The notes under the pieces were generated by a model. That model saw only the letters and a program-made list of their open reading frames with translations, ran no database searches and was not told where the DNA came from. The position numbers and the translations under genes were made by a program. Shown here one piece after another: positions 43,953-53,700 of a stretch of DNA of 64,000 nt. The number at the start of each line of letters is the position of its first letter. Position 1 is the stretch's first letter. The stretch comes from Roseiarcus sp050012775 (GTDB lineage: Bacteria > Pseudomonadota > Alphaproteobacteria > Rhizobiales > Beijerinckiaceae), in NCBI GenBank assembly GCA_050012775.1, contig JBEKGN010000006.1, forward strand, positions 105,974 to 169,973. Reading direction: 5' to 3'.

Positions 43953-44975
43953 GTGCAACGACGACATTTCCTGGCCGGAGCGGCCGCTTTGGCGGGCGGC
44001 GCGCTTGCTCCGCGTCTCGGCCTGGCCAATGTGCCGACGCCCTTCACCTACGATCTGACGCCGCCGATGGACAGCCGCGAGAAATTCATCGCCTGGGGCG
44101 TTTCGCAGCGCGGCGAGGACCCGAGGTTCCTGGGCGAGCGTTTCGATCGTTTCGTCGCCCTGGTGCGCAACGAGGACATCTGGGACGATCGCCACAAGCG
44201 GGCCTTCCTGCTGACGCCGCGCGAAAAATTCGTGTTGAAGCAGAATCTCGACCGCGCCTACGAGCACGCGTTTCTCGACATCGGCTTCGGCGTGACGATT
44301 TCCGGACCGCATATCGTCGGCCGCATGACCTCGACGATCGACCCGAAGAAGGGCGAGAAGGTGCTCGAGATCGGCACCGGCTCGGGCTATCAGTCGGCCT
44401 ATCTCGCGCACCTGACCGATCAGGTCTACACGATCGAGATCATCAAGCCGCTCGCCGAGCGCACGCGCGGCATCTACGACGAGCTCGTCAAGGACGGCTA
44501 TGTCGAATTCTCGGCGATCCGCTCGCGCAACGCCGACGGCTATTACGGCTGGGTGAACGACGCCGCCGCGCCGGCCGCGACGCCTTCGCCCGCCGCCGCG
44601 CCGGTCGCGACGCCCTCGCCCGCCGCCTCGCCGAGCCCGGCTGCGAGCGCCGCCGCGACGCCTTCGCCCGCCGCCTCTCCTTCGCCCGCGCTCGCGGCCG
44701 CCGACCAGGGGCCGATGATGTTCGACAAGATCATCGTCACCTGCGGCATCGATCACGTGCCGCCGCCCTTGCTGCAACAGCTCAAGCCCAACGGAATCAT
44801 GGTCATTCCGGTCGGCCCGCCCGGCGCGCAGCGCGTGCTGAAGGTCGTGAAGACCCAAGCCGCGGACGGCTCGATCACCGTTTCGCGCTCGGACATTTAC
44901 GGCGGCAGGATCGTTCCCTTCGTGCCCTTCACCAAGCTCGAGGGCGACGCCATCAAGGGCACGCACAACAATTGA
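43953..44975 (+). CDS. Tat-exported protein-L-isoaspartate O-methyltransferase-like protein
   Basis: A 340-residue PCM-family methyltransferase with a twin-arginine signal (QRRHFLAGAAALAGGALAPR). The SAM motif is VLEIGTGSGYQSAYLAHL, followed by VYTIEIIKPLAERTRGIYDE. Between GYYGWVND and FDKIIVTCGIDHVPPPLLQQ lies an inserted segment of about 50 residues (203-252) made almost only of Ala, Pro, Ser and Thr (ATPSPAA units). PCM normally repairs isoaspartate in the cytosol; a Tat signal implies periplasmic action, where SAM supply is unclear. GTG 43953 has GAGGAGG five bases upstream; the TTG at 43950 is too close. Confidence 0.85.
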   Translation: MQRRHFLAGAAALAGGALAPRLGLANVPTPFTYDLTPPMDSREKFIAWGVSQRGEDPRFLGERFDRFVALVRNEDIWDDRHKRAFLLTPREKFVLKQNLDRAYEHAFLDIGFGVTISGPHIVGRMTSTIDPKKGEKVLEIGTGSGYQSAYLAHLTDQVYTIEIIKPLAERTRGIYDELVKDGYVEFSAIRSRNADGYYGWVNDAAAPAATPSPAAAPVATPSPAASPSPAASAAATPSPAASPSPALAAADQGPMMFDKIIVTCGIDHVPPPLLQQLKPNGIMVIPVGPPGAQRVLKVVKTQAADGSITVSRSDIYGGRIVPFVPFTKLEGDAIKGTHNN

Positions 44976-45054
44976 TCGCCTCGCCCCCTCGCGGCCGCGA
45001 CGCGCGCGTGTTTGACGGCGCGCCCGCGCGCCGGCGGGCTCGGAGCCTTCGTTC

Positions 45055-47739
45055 ATGAACGATGCAATCGCGACGGCGGATGTCGGCGCGCCGCCGGTCG
45101 GCGCGAACGACGAAATTACGCTCGAGGGCCAAAGCCGTTTCGCGCTCTACTTCGCCGTAGGGCTCGGCGCCGGCGCCGTCATCGCCCTGCAAATCGACAT
45201 CATGCGGGTGTTCTCGGTCGGCAGCTGGGCGCATTTCGGCTCGCTGGTCGTCAGCCTGGCGATGCTCGGCTTCGGCCTCACCAGCGCGGTGATGTGCGTC
45301 GCCAAGGACTGGTTCGCGCGCAATTGGCGCGTCGCGGCGAGCGTCGCGCTCGGGCTGTTCGGGCCGCTCGCGGTGGCGGCCAATCTCTTCATTCAGCAAC
45401 TCGGCTTCAACGCGATCTTCCTCGTTTCCGATCCCGCGCAGAAATGGAAGCTGCTCGAGATCTTCCTCGCCGCGCTGACGCCGTTTCTCTCGGGCGCGGT
45501 GTTTCTCGGCTGCGTCTTCCTGAAGAGCAACCGCACTTTCGGGCGCGTCTATTTCGCCGATCTGGCGGGCTCGGGCTTGTGCGGCCTCGTTGTCCTTGTG
45601 GCGATGTACGGCTTCACGCCGGCCAATCTCATCGCGGCGCCGCTCGCGCTATGGTTCGCGGCGTGCCTGGCCTGGGCGTTCGGCCCGGGGGGCAAGCGCG
45701 CGATCCTGCCCTACGCGGCGCTCGCCCTCATCGCCTTCGGCGGCCATTTCGTCGCCGCGCCGGCCCTGGGGCTGAGCCGCCTCGCGGTCAACGACTACAA
45801 AGGCGTTTCCTACGCGCGCAAGTTCCCCGACGCGCGGAAGGTCTACGAAAGCGCTTCGCCGTTCGGCTATCTCGAGGCCTATTCGAGCTCCTATCTGCAT
45901 TTCGCGCCGGGCCTCTCCGACAACGCCGGTTTCAATCTGCCGGAGATGCCCGCCAACGCCTATCTCGCTCTCTACATCGACAGCGACGGGCCGATCGGCA
46001 TCATCCGCGATCTGCCGGCCAAGGACACGGCCTATTTCCGTTTCCTGCCGATGTATTACCCCTACGTGATCAAGACGGCGCCGAAGACCTTCATCACCCA
46101 GTTCGGCGGCGGCATTTCGACCGCGCTGGCGTTGCGCTCGGGCGCCAAGGACGTGACGGTCGCCGAAGGCAATCGCGCCGTGCTCGCCGCCTTCCGCGAT
46201 CCCGCGATCAAGGATTTCACCGGCGACATCCTCGGCAAGGTGCGCGTCATCGATTACGAGGGGCGCCATTTCCTCGCGCAGACCAACGAGCGCTTCGACG
46301 TGGTCGATTTGAGTCTGGCCGACTCCGTCGGGCTCTCCAATCCCGGCGGCTTCGCCATCGTCGAGAAGTTCGCCTATACGCAAGAGGCGATGGAAACCTA
46401 CATGCGCGCGCTCGCCGACGGCGGCGTGCTGTCGGTGACGCTGTGGAACAAGGAAGAGCCGCCCAAATCGGTGCTCAAGCTCTACACGACCATGGCCGCG
46501 GCGGCGAAGGACGTCGACGGCGCGCATATGGCGGACTCGTTCTTCGTCGTCTCGTCCTACCTTTCGACCGCGACGGTGCTCTACAAGCGCGGCGGCTTCA
46601 CCGCCGAAGAAATCGACAAGCTGCGCAAGCATACGCATGCGATGTCGTTCGACGAGATCTACTCGCCCGGGCTCTTCTACGACAATTCGCAAACCGACCG
46701 CACGCTCGACGGCTATGTCGCGCAGATCTTTTCCGGCGCCGCCGGCGGTCCGCCGGCGCCGTCCGACGCGTCGGACGCCACCGGCCCCGCCGATGCGAGC
46801 GCGCCCGCGGACGCCGGCCCGCCCGGCGGCAAGGCCGACGAAGGCGTGCTTCCCGCGACCGTCCTGGGCCGGCTCGCCTGGCATGCGTTGGTCAACGGCG
46901 GTTGGCCGGACATCGCCGAGCGCTACGTCTTCAATACGCGCAAGCTGACCAACGACGCGCCGTATTTCGCGGCCTATGTCAAGACCAAGGATCTGCCGCG
47001 AATCCTCGACCGGCTCGAACTGCTGCAGGACGAATGGGGCTACCTCTTGATCTGGGCGACGCTCGGCGTCGCCTGCCTCACCGCGGCGGTGCTGCTGGCG
47101 ATCCCCGTGCTTTGGGGCTGGCGGTCGATCTTCTCCAAGTCGCGCGGCAAGTTCCTGACCATCGTCTATTTCGCCTGTCTGGGCGCCGGCTACATCATGG
47201 TCGAGGTCGGGCTCATCGCGCATTTCGTCATGGCGCTCGGCAACCCAACCGTCTCCGCTTCGATCCTGATCACGGGGATGTTGGTGTTCTCGGGGCTCGG
47301 GGCGCTCTTGTCCGAGCGCGTCCTGCCGCGCATGCGCGCCGTCATGCCGGTCATTTTCCTCGCGATCGCGGCGCTGCTGATCGGCTACGCGCTGTTCCTC
47401 AACATCGCGCTCGACGCGATCGGCGCCTTGCCCTATGCGGCGCGGCTGTTGTCCTGCTTCCTCTTCATCGCGCCGCCCGCTTTCCTCATGGGCTTTCCCA
47501 TGCCGACGGCGATGACGACGCTCGGGCGGCTCGGCAAGGAGCACCTGTTCATCTGGGCCTGGGGCGTCAACGGCTGCTTCTCCGTGATCGGCGCGGCGGC
47601 GGCGCCGGTCATCGCGACCAATTTCGGCCTCGGCGCGGTGATCGAGATCGCGGGGCTAGCCTATCTTCTGGCGCTGCCGGCGTTCTTCGGCGTAATATCA
47701 AAAAACGCGCCGAACAGTCTGCCCGAGCCGGCGCCGTGA
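45055..47739 (+). CDS. Polytopic membrane protein with spermidine-synthase-like domain
   Basis: An 894-residue protein. Residues about 28-245 contain roughly seven hydrophobic segments. The central soluble part (about 250-640) holds a spermidine synthase-like SAM fold (FITQFGGGISTALALRSGAK, then FDVVDLSLADSVGLS). The last 230 residues contain about six more segments. A Pro/Ala/Asp-rich stretch (about 562-600) interrupts the soluble part. Fused spermidine-synthase-like membrane proteins are widespread and mostly uncharacterised; polyamine synthesis is not assured. It starts 79 bases after the PCM-like gene, so the two probably function together. Confidence 0.82.
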   Translation: MNDAIATADVGAPPVGANDEITLEGQSRFALYFAVGLGAGAVIALQIDIMRVFSVGSWAHFGSLVVSLAMLGFGLTSAVMCVAKDWFARNWRVAASVALGLFGPLAVAANLFIQQLGFNAIFLVSDPAQKWKLLEIFLAALTPFLSGAVFLGCVFLKSNRTFGRVYFADLAGSGLCGLVVLVAMYGFTPANLIAAPLALWFAACLAWAFGPGGKRAILPYAALALIAFGGHFVAAPALGLSRLAVNDYKGVSYARKFPDARKVYESASPFGYLEAYSSSYLHFAPGLSDNAGFNLPEMPANAYLALYIDSDGPIGIIRDLPAKDTAYFRFLPMYYPYVIKTAPKTFITQFGGGISTALALRSGAKDVTVAEGNRAVLAAFRDPAIKDFTGDILGKVRVIDYEGRHFLAQTNERFDVVDLSLADSVGLSNPGGFAIVEKFAYTQEAMETYMRALADGGVLSVTLWNKEEPPKSVLKLYTTMAAAAKDVDGAHMADSFFVVSSYLSTATVLYKRGGFTAEEIDKLRKHTHAMSFDEIYSPGLFYDNSQTDRTLDGYVAQIFSGAAGGPPAPSDASDATGPADASAPADAGPPGGKADEGVLPATVLGRLAWHALVNGGWPDIAERYVFNTRKLTNDAPYFAAYVKTKDLPRILDRLELLQDEWGYLLIWATLGVACLTAAVLLAIPVLWGWRSIFSKSRGKFLTIVYFACLGAGYIMVEVGLIAHFVMALGNPTVSASILITGMLVFSGLGALLSERVLPRMRAVMPVIFLAIAALLIGYALFLNIALDAIGALPYAARLLSCFLFIAPPAFLMGFPMPTAMTTLGRLGKEHLFIWAWGVNGCFSVIGAAAAPVIATNFGLGAVIEIAGLAYLLALPAFFGVISKNAPNSLPEPAP

Positions 47740-47758
47740 TCGAGTCGGAGGTCTGACG

Positions 47759-48763
47759 ATGAACGTTCGACCATGTCGCGCCGTCGCTTCTTCCGCGAGC
47801 ATCGGGCTGGCGTTGGCGCTCGCGGGCTGCGCGGGCGGGCCTTCGGGGTCGAATTTGTCGCCGCCTTCGGGACCGCCGAAATTCGTGCAGACGAACGGCG
47901 CGAATGTCGCTTTCGCCGAATTCAAGAACTCGGCCTTTCCCTATCGCGGCCTGATCCCTCCCAGCGAAGACAATGACAAGGCGCGGCCGTTTCTCGACGT
48001 CAACGACGGCGGCCGACTCGGCCACTTGTCGCCGCGCGGCGGTCTGCTGTGGGAAGACACGACCTACAACGACCGCCATGTGCTCTTCGCCGTGGGAAAC
48101 GAATTCGATCCCAACCGCCCGGGCACGCTCGTCGTATTCTTCCACGGCAATCAGGCGACCTTGACGCGCGACGTCGTCGAACGACAGCAAACGGCTCGCC
48201 AGCTCGCGCAATCCAACCTCAACGGCGTGCTCGTGGCGCCGCAACTCGCGGTCGACGCGGCGGATTCGAGCGCCGGCAATTTCTGGCGACCCGGCGCTTT
48301 CGCGCAATTCCTCGACGAGGCCGAGGCCAAGCTCGCCGACCTTTATCCCAACGCCTCGCGCGCCGCGTTCCGCCGCATGCCGGTGGTCATCGTCGCCTAT
48401 AGCGGCGGCTATATGCCCGCGGCCTATTCGTTGGCCCAGGGCGGCGCGGACGGTCGGATCCGGGGCGTCGTGCTGTTCGACGCGCTCTATGGCGAAGAGG
48501 ACAAATTCGCGCATTGGGTTGAAGGCGCGCGCTATAACGCGTTTTTCGTCAGCGCCTATTCGAGTTCCTCGCGAGACCGGAACGTCTCGCTGCGCGCGCG
48601 TCTGGAGCGCGACGGCGTGGCGGTCCAGAGCGGCCTTCCCGATGGGTTGCGGCCGGGAATCGTCGCGTTCATCGATTCCGGCGACGTTCGGCACGAGGAT
48701 TTCGTCAACGCCGCCTGGACGAGCGATCCGTTGCGCGAAGTTCTCTCGCGCGTCGAGCAATGA
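47759..48763 (+). CDS. Lipoprotein with alpha/beta-hydrolase-like fold
   Basis: A 334-residue protein with a lipoprotein signal: hydrophobic SIGLALALAGC, the lipid-bearing cysteine near residue 24. The mature part has LVVFFHGNQATLTRDVVERQ (oxyanion-type strand), VLVAPQLAVDAADSSAGNFW and VVIVAYSGGYMPAAYSLAQG. The last contains a serine elbow (YSGGY) as in alpha/beta hydrolases. It is predicted to be anchored to the outer or inner membrane. It starts 19 bases after the spermidine-synthase-like gene, so it is likely part of the same operon. The substrate is unknown. Confidence 0.75.
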   Translation: MNVRPCRAVASSASIGLALALAGCAGGPSGSNLSPPSGPPKFVQTNGANVAFAEFKNSAFPYRGLIPPSEDNDKARPFLDVNDGGRLGHLSPRGGLLWEDTTYNDRHVLFAVGNEFDPNRPGTLVVFFHGNQATLTRDVVERQQTARQLAQSNLNGVLVAPQLAVDAADSSAGNFWRPGAFAQFLDEAEAKLADLYPNASRAAFRRMPVVIVAYSGGYMPAAYSLAQGGADGRIRGVVLFDALYGEEDKFAHWVEGARYNAFFVSAYSSSSRDRNVSLRARLERDGVAVQSGLPDGLRPGIVAFIDSGDVRHEDFVNAAWTSDPLREVLSRVEQ

Positions 48764-48793
48764 ATCGGCGCCGGTCCGTCGGCGCTTTCGAGC

Positions 48794-49369
48794 TTAGCGC
48801 GCCGCCATGCGATCGCGCGCCGCGGCGACGCCGGCCGAGAGGGCGCGCGCATAGTAATCGCGCGCCCGAGCGGCGTCGCCCTTGAGGCCGACCGCGCCCA
48901 TGCGCGCGAGCGTCGCGGGATCATAGGTGTCGCCGAGAACGAGAAGGGCGCGCGCGTCGCCGGCCTCGGCGGCGCATTCGAGGAACGCCCGCGCTCCCGC
49001 GACGTCGCCGCCGGCCAAGGCGACGAGGCCTTGCGCGCGCAAGCGAAGCGCCCGATCGTTCGCGTTCGCGTCCGGTGCGGCCGCCGACGCCAGCGTGAGG
49101 GCGCGGGCCGGCGATGCGCCGTCGCTGGTCGCCGCTTGCGGGACGGCGCGCAAGGCGAGCGCAAGCTTGTCGACCGCGGCCTTGTCGGTCGCGACCGCCG
49201 TCGAGGGCGCGGGATTCGTCGCGACTGCGGAGGTCACGAATTTGGGCTGCTCCACCGCCGGTCGCGCGTTGACGACGCCCGGCTCGATATGAGGCCAAAA
49301 GGCGAAAGTCAGCAGGCCGACCATGACCCCGGCGCAAAGGCCGGCGGCGGCTTTCAGCAGGATCGGCAT
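48794..49369 (-). CDS. Membrane-anchored Sel1-like repeat protein
   Basis: A 191-residue protein. One N-terminal hydrophobic helix (LLKAAAGLCAGVMVGLLTFA) is followed by an Ala/Thr/Pro-rich linker. The C-terminal half contains helical Sel1/TPR-like units (FLECAAEAGDARALLVLGDT, then GDAARARDYYARALSAGVAA). Such proteins act in protein-protein contacts. It is encoded 13 bases after the TAXI-like gene on the same strand and is convergent with the lipoprotein gene. No specific role can be assigned. Confidence 0.7.
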   Translation of the reverse strand: MPILLKAAAGLCAGVMVGLLTFAFWPHIEPGVVNARPAVEQPKFVTSAVATNPAPSTAVATDKAAVDKLALALRAVPQAATSDGASPARALTLASAAAPDANANDRALRLRAQGLVALAGGDVAGARAFLECAAEAGDARALLVLGDTYDPATLARMGAVGLKGDAARARDYYARALSAGVAAARDRMAAR

Positions 49370-49382
49370 TGGTCGCCTCTCG

Positions 49383-50678
49383 TCATTGCCACGCGCCGCG
49401 CCATTGCATCAGACTATCGTAGAGACGATCGGAATCCTCCGCGCCCGGACCATTGTTCGCCAACGTCACGGTCTTGGCGACCGCGCGGAACGCATCGAGC
49501 GAAGCGTTCGGCGCGGTCGCGTTGAGATTGATCCAGGCCTGCGCCGCCCGCAAGCGCGGCCAAGGCGCAGTCGCGGCGAGATTGACTTCGCGCCACGTCG
49601 GATCGTCGCTGGGGCCGAGCAGTTTGTCGAACCCGTCGAAGAAGGAGCGCGTCAGCGCGGCGAAGAGTTCGGCGCGCGCGGAGGACGGAGCGGCGTCGAG
49701 CGCAACGAGCGCCATCGGCGCGCCGAGCGTATCGATCCTTTCCTCCGCGCCGATCAGGTTCGGCCGGTCCTTCGCCGTCAATCGCGCCGGGGCGTATAGC
49801 GCCCGCAGCGCCGGCGTCCAAGGAATCGGGATGACATGGAAGCGCCCGTCCTTGCCGAAATCGGCCAAAGTCTTCGAGGATTTGGCGCCGACCGCGACGA
49901 CCGCGGCGAGCTTGCCCGCCGCCAGATCGGCGAGCGCGGGTCCGAGCGGCGCGAACGATGGCTTTGGCGCGACGCCGAGGCGCGAGAACAACGTCGCGGC
50001 GGTGGCCGCGCCCGCGCCGTCGACGACGCCGAAACCGACGTCGCGGCCAGCGAGCTGGCGGATGTCGGCGATCGCCCGCGGCGCCACGATTTCGATCGTC
50101 TCGGCGCCGAGGCGCGCGATATAAGGCGCGCGCTCGCGCCAGTCCGCGCTCGCCTTGTCGTTGTCGATCAGCGCGTCCATCGGCGCGATCGCAAGATCGG
50201 CGCCGTCGCTCTTCACCGCCTGGGCGAGCGCCGCCGGCGAGGTTCGTCCCGCGATCACGCGGCCCTTCGCGCCATCGGCTTGCAGCGCCGCGACGAATTC
50301 GCCCGCCAGCCGCGCCGCGCAGGAATCCTCGGCGTCGACCAGGATTGAATATTCGCTGGACCTGAGCGTCGGCGGCGGCTTGTCGGCGACGCTCGGCGCG
50401 CTCTTGGCCGGCGCGTCGCCCTTTTTTCCGTCCCTCGCCCGCCAGGCGCCGTGCCAAAGCACGCGAACGCCGTGGTGAAACACGGGGTGGTCATAGGGCA
50501 CCATGCCGGGCGGCGCCTGCTCGCAGAAGGCTGGAAAGGGCGCCGAAAGCAGCGCGAGGCCGGCAAAAGCCGGCCAAAACGCGCCAAAACGAATCTTCCG
50601 CGCGGCTCCGCGTTCGTTCGGTCCCTCGGGCGACACGATACGCGGGCCACGACCCGACCATCTCACGCTCGTTTTCAT
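49383..50678 (-). CDS. TAXI-type (TRAP-associated) solute-binding protein, orphan
   Basis: A 431-residue protein with a hydrophobic export signal starting about residue 32 (FWPAFAGLALLSAPFPAFCE). The periplasmic binding-protein core includes YSILVDAEDSCAARLAGEFV, ADLAIAPMDALIDND, IRQLAGRDVGFGVVDGAGAA and APMALVALDAAPSSARAELF, as in TAXI-family proteins that serve TRAP transporters. No TRAP permease gene is nearby, so it may be a sensor or act with a distant permease. ATG at 50678 removes an 81-residue extension that would overlap addA. Confidence 0.7.
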   Translation of the reverse strand: MKTSVRWSGRGPRIVSPEGPNERGAARKIRFGAFWPAFAGLALLSAPFPAFCEQAPPGMVPYDHPVFHHGVRVLWHGAWRARDGKKGDAPAKSAPSVADKPPPTLRSSEYSILVDAEDSCAARLAGEFVAALQADGAKGRVIAGRTSPAALAQAVKSDGADLAIAPMDALIDNDKASADWRERAPYIARLGAETIEIVAPRAIADIRQLAGRDVGFGVVDGAGAATAATLFSRLGVAPKPSFAPLGPALADLAAGKLAAVVAVGAKSSKTLADFGKDGRFHVIPIPWTPALRALYAPARLTAKDRPNLIGAEERIDTLGAPMALVALDAAPSSARAELFAALTRSFFDGFDKLLGPSDDPTWREVNLAATAPWPRLRAAQAWINLNATAPNASLDAFRAVAKTVTLANNGPGAEDSDRLYDSLMQWRGAWQ

Positions 50679-50763
50679 GGGCGCGACGTTGTCGACAAAA
50701 TGCGACCTTATCAAGGCGTTAGCGAGGACGATTCGCCTTACGCGCGTAAGGGGCCGGCCAGCG

Positions 50764-53700
50764 TCAGGCGTCGATCGTGAGCTTCGCCAGGGCCTCGTCG
50801 AGTTCCGCGGGCGGGATTTCGACGACTTCGGCGGCGCCGAGCCAGACGAGGAACGCGCGCACGGGGCGATCGGGATAAAGGGGAGCGAGGGCGGCGCGGT
50901 AGAGCGCGAGTTGCGCGACATAGGCCGGCGGGCTCGTCGCGCCGAAAGGCGCGCCGCTCTTGAAGTCGGCCACGTACACCGCGTCCGCGCCGACGGCGAT
51001 GCGGTCGATCCGTCCGGCGAACGGCAGAGCGGGCCGCCCGTGCCGCGGCAGGGCGCCCGCCACCGCCACTTCGGCGCGCGATCCCGCGGCGAACAAAGGC
51101 GCGAGTTCGGGGCGGGCGAGCGTCGCCAGCGCGCGTTCAGCGAGCCCCATGCGTTCTTCGGGAGTCAGCGCGCCGCCCCGCAACGCCAAAAAGCGGTCCG
51201 CGGCTTGCCGCCGCCGCTCGGCGGGGATTTCCAGCAGATGTTGCAGCAGGACGTGAGCCAAGAGGCCCGCCTGCCGGCCGGCCTGGCGGCGCGCGCGGCT
51301 CGCTTCGCCCGCGCGAACGGGAGCGCCGGCGCGCGAGGGGCTGAGCGGCGCCGCGGCGGTTTCGCGGGCGCCTGCGGCGAAAAGCCACATCGGCTCCCGC
51401 TGGCGCGGGGCTGCGGCGGGCTTCGCCGCCACGGCCTCGCCGCTCAAGCTTTCTCCGAGCCGCCAGACCGTCTCTTCGCCGCTCCACGGCGCCGGCGCCG
51501 GCCGGAGAGCGTCGCCGAGGCCCGAGCGCACGAGGTCGTGCCAATTGCCCGAGGAGCGCCCTCTCACGCCTTCGTAGCCGGCGACGACGAGACGTTGCGC
51601 GGCGCGCGTCATCGCGACATAGAGCAGGCGGCGATGTTCGCCCGCGGCGGCGTCGCGCGTCCTCTGGCGAGCGTTCGCGAGCGGCGGCGAATCGTCGGCC
51701 TTTTTCGTCGCCCAGACCAAGAGCGGCGGATCGCCGGCGTCGGCGCCGCCGAGGTCGATGAGCTTGGCTTCGTTGCGCGAATGGGGCGCCGAACAGGTGT
51801 CGGGCAGGAACACGATCGGCGCTTCCAGGCCCTTGGCGGCGTGGACGGTCATCACGCGCACGCTGTCGCTTTCGCCTTCCATGTCGCGCTTGATCGCGAA
51901 ATCCGTCGCCTCGACTTCCGCGAGGAAGGCGTGCAGCGACGGCGCCGCCTTTTGTTCGTGCGCGAGGGCGAGCGCCATGAATTCGTCGATCGCGTCGGCG
52001 ACCTCGGGCCCAAGCCGCGCCAACAGCGCGCGACGTCCGCCGTCCTCGCCGACGAGACGCGCGTAGAACATGTAGGGCGTATGAGTTTCGGCGCGCCGGC
52101 GCCACGCCTCGGCGCGGCTTCGCGCCAGCGCCAGGCGCTTGCGACTGGCTTCCGGCAAAGTCCCCGCGAATCGTTCGTCGGCCGCTTCCGTCAACGCCCG
52201 CGCCAGCGAGCCCGCGCGCTCCGGCGCCAGCGCCATGAGATCGTCGTCGTCGAGGCCGACGAGCGGCGACTTGAGCGCCGCGGCGAACGTCAGATCGTCG
52301 TCGGGCAGCAGCGCGGAGCGGCCGACGGCGATCAGATCCATGACCGCGATCGAATCGCGCAAGGTCAGGCGGTCGGCTCCGGCGGTCTTGACGCGAGCTT
52401 CCTTGAGCGCGCGGATCATCGCTTCGAAGAAGGCGCCGCGCGATCGCACGAGGATCATGATGTCGCCGGCGGCGACCCGGCGCGGCGCGAGCGTGTCGGC
52501 GTCGCGCACGCGCTCGGGCGAATCCGGCGAGAGCCAGCCTTTGATGACCTCGGCGATGCGGCGCGCCAGCGCCACCGGCGGGTCTTGGCGCGCGCTCGCG
52601 TCGAGCGGCATGCGCCAATCCTCGCGCTCGGCGGACTTCGCCGCCGCGATCGGCTCCCACAATTCGATCATTCCCTTGAGATCGACGTGAAACGCGCCGT
52701 GCGGCGGCGGCTTTTCGTCGTCCCCGGTCAGGCCGCGCCACACCGTCTCGACTTCGAAGACGCGATCGACGCCTTCGAGCACGCGCGGCGCGGAACGGAA
52801 CGACAGCGCGAGACGAACCCAGTCGAAATCGAGCTCGGCCTCGCGGTGCCGCCTTTCCAGTTCGCGACGGATCGAAGCGAACATCTTCGGCGCGGCGCCC
52901 TGGAAGGAAAAGATCGACTGCTTCTCGTCGCCGACGGCGAAGAAGGTGCGTCGCCGCGGGCGCGCGCCGGCGCCGGAGAGAAACTCGTCGCACAGCCGGG
53001 TCAGAATCGCCCATTGCGACTCGGAGGTGTCCTGCGCCTCGTCGACGAGAATGTGATCGATGCCCGCGTCGAGCTTGTAGAGCACCCACGCCGCGTCGGC
53101 GCGGTCGAGCAGGAGAAGCGTGCGCGCGATCAGGTCGTCGAAGTCGAGGAGAGAGCGGGCGCCTTTGAGACGGGCGTATTCGACGAGGACGGCTTGCGCG
53201 ATGTCGACGAGCGCGAGGCTGCGCTCGACCGCCTCGGCGCCGCGCAGCCGATCGCGCAGCGCGACGAGCCGATCCTGCTCGTCGCCGAGGCGCTCGGGCA
53301 AATCGGGCAAGCGCTTGGCCAGCGTTTTGGTGACGAGACCGCGCGTCTGGCCGCGCGGCTTGCCTTCGCCGGTGAAGAAGGCTTCGAGATACGCGGCGAG
53401 GCTTTCCTCGCCGTCGCCCGCGCGGGCGGCGCGAAGGAGACTCGCGGCGAGGCTCTGGTCGTTCGCGCTCCCTTGCGCGAGTTCAGCGGCCCATCCCGCC
53501 CATTGCGGCTTGGCGCGCGTCATTTCGCGCCTGATCGAAGCGCTCGTCTCGCCGGGGCTGAGCCCGAGCTTGCGCCGCAGCGCCGCGCCATAGGCCGCGC
53601 GGTCGCCGAGCGCTTCGATTTCGCCGCGCCGCCCGAGCGCCTCCTGGAGCAATTCGTCGAAGCCTTCGGCCCCTGCGTCCAACGCGATTCTCGCGATCGC

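Noticed and set aside
44561..44712. A tandem DNA repeat or CRISPR-like array inside the PCM-like gene
   Set aside because: The repetition is at the protein level (ATPSPAA units) with variable codons and no spacers, so it is a low-complexity insert.
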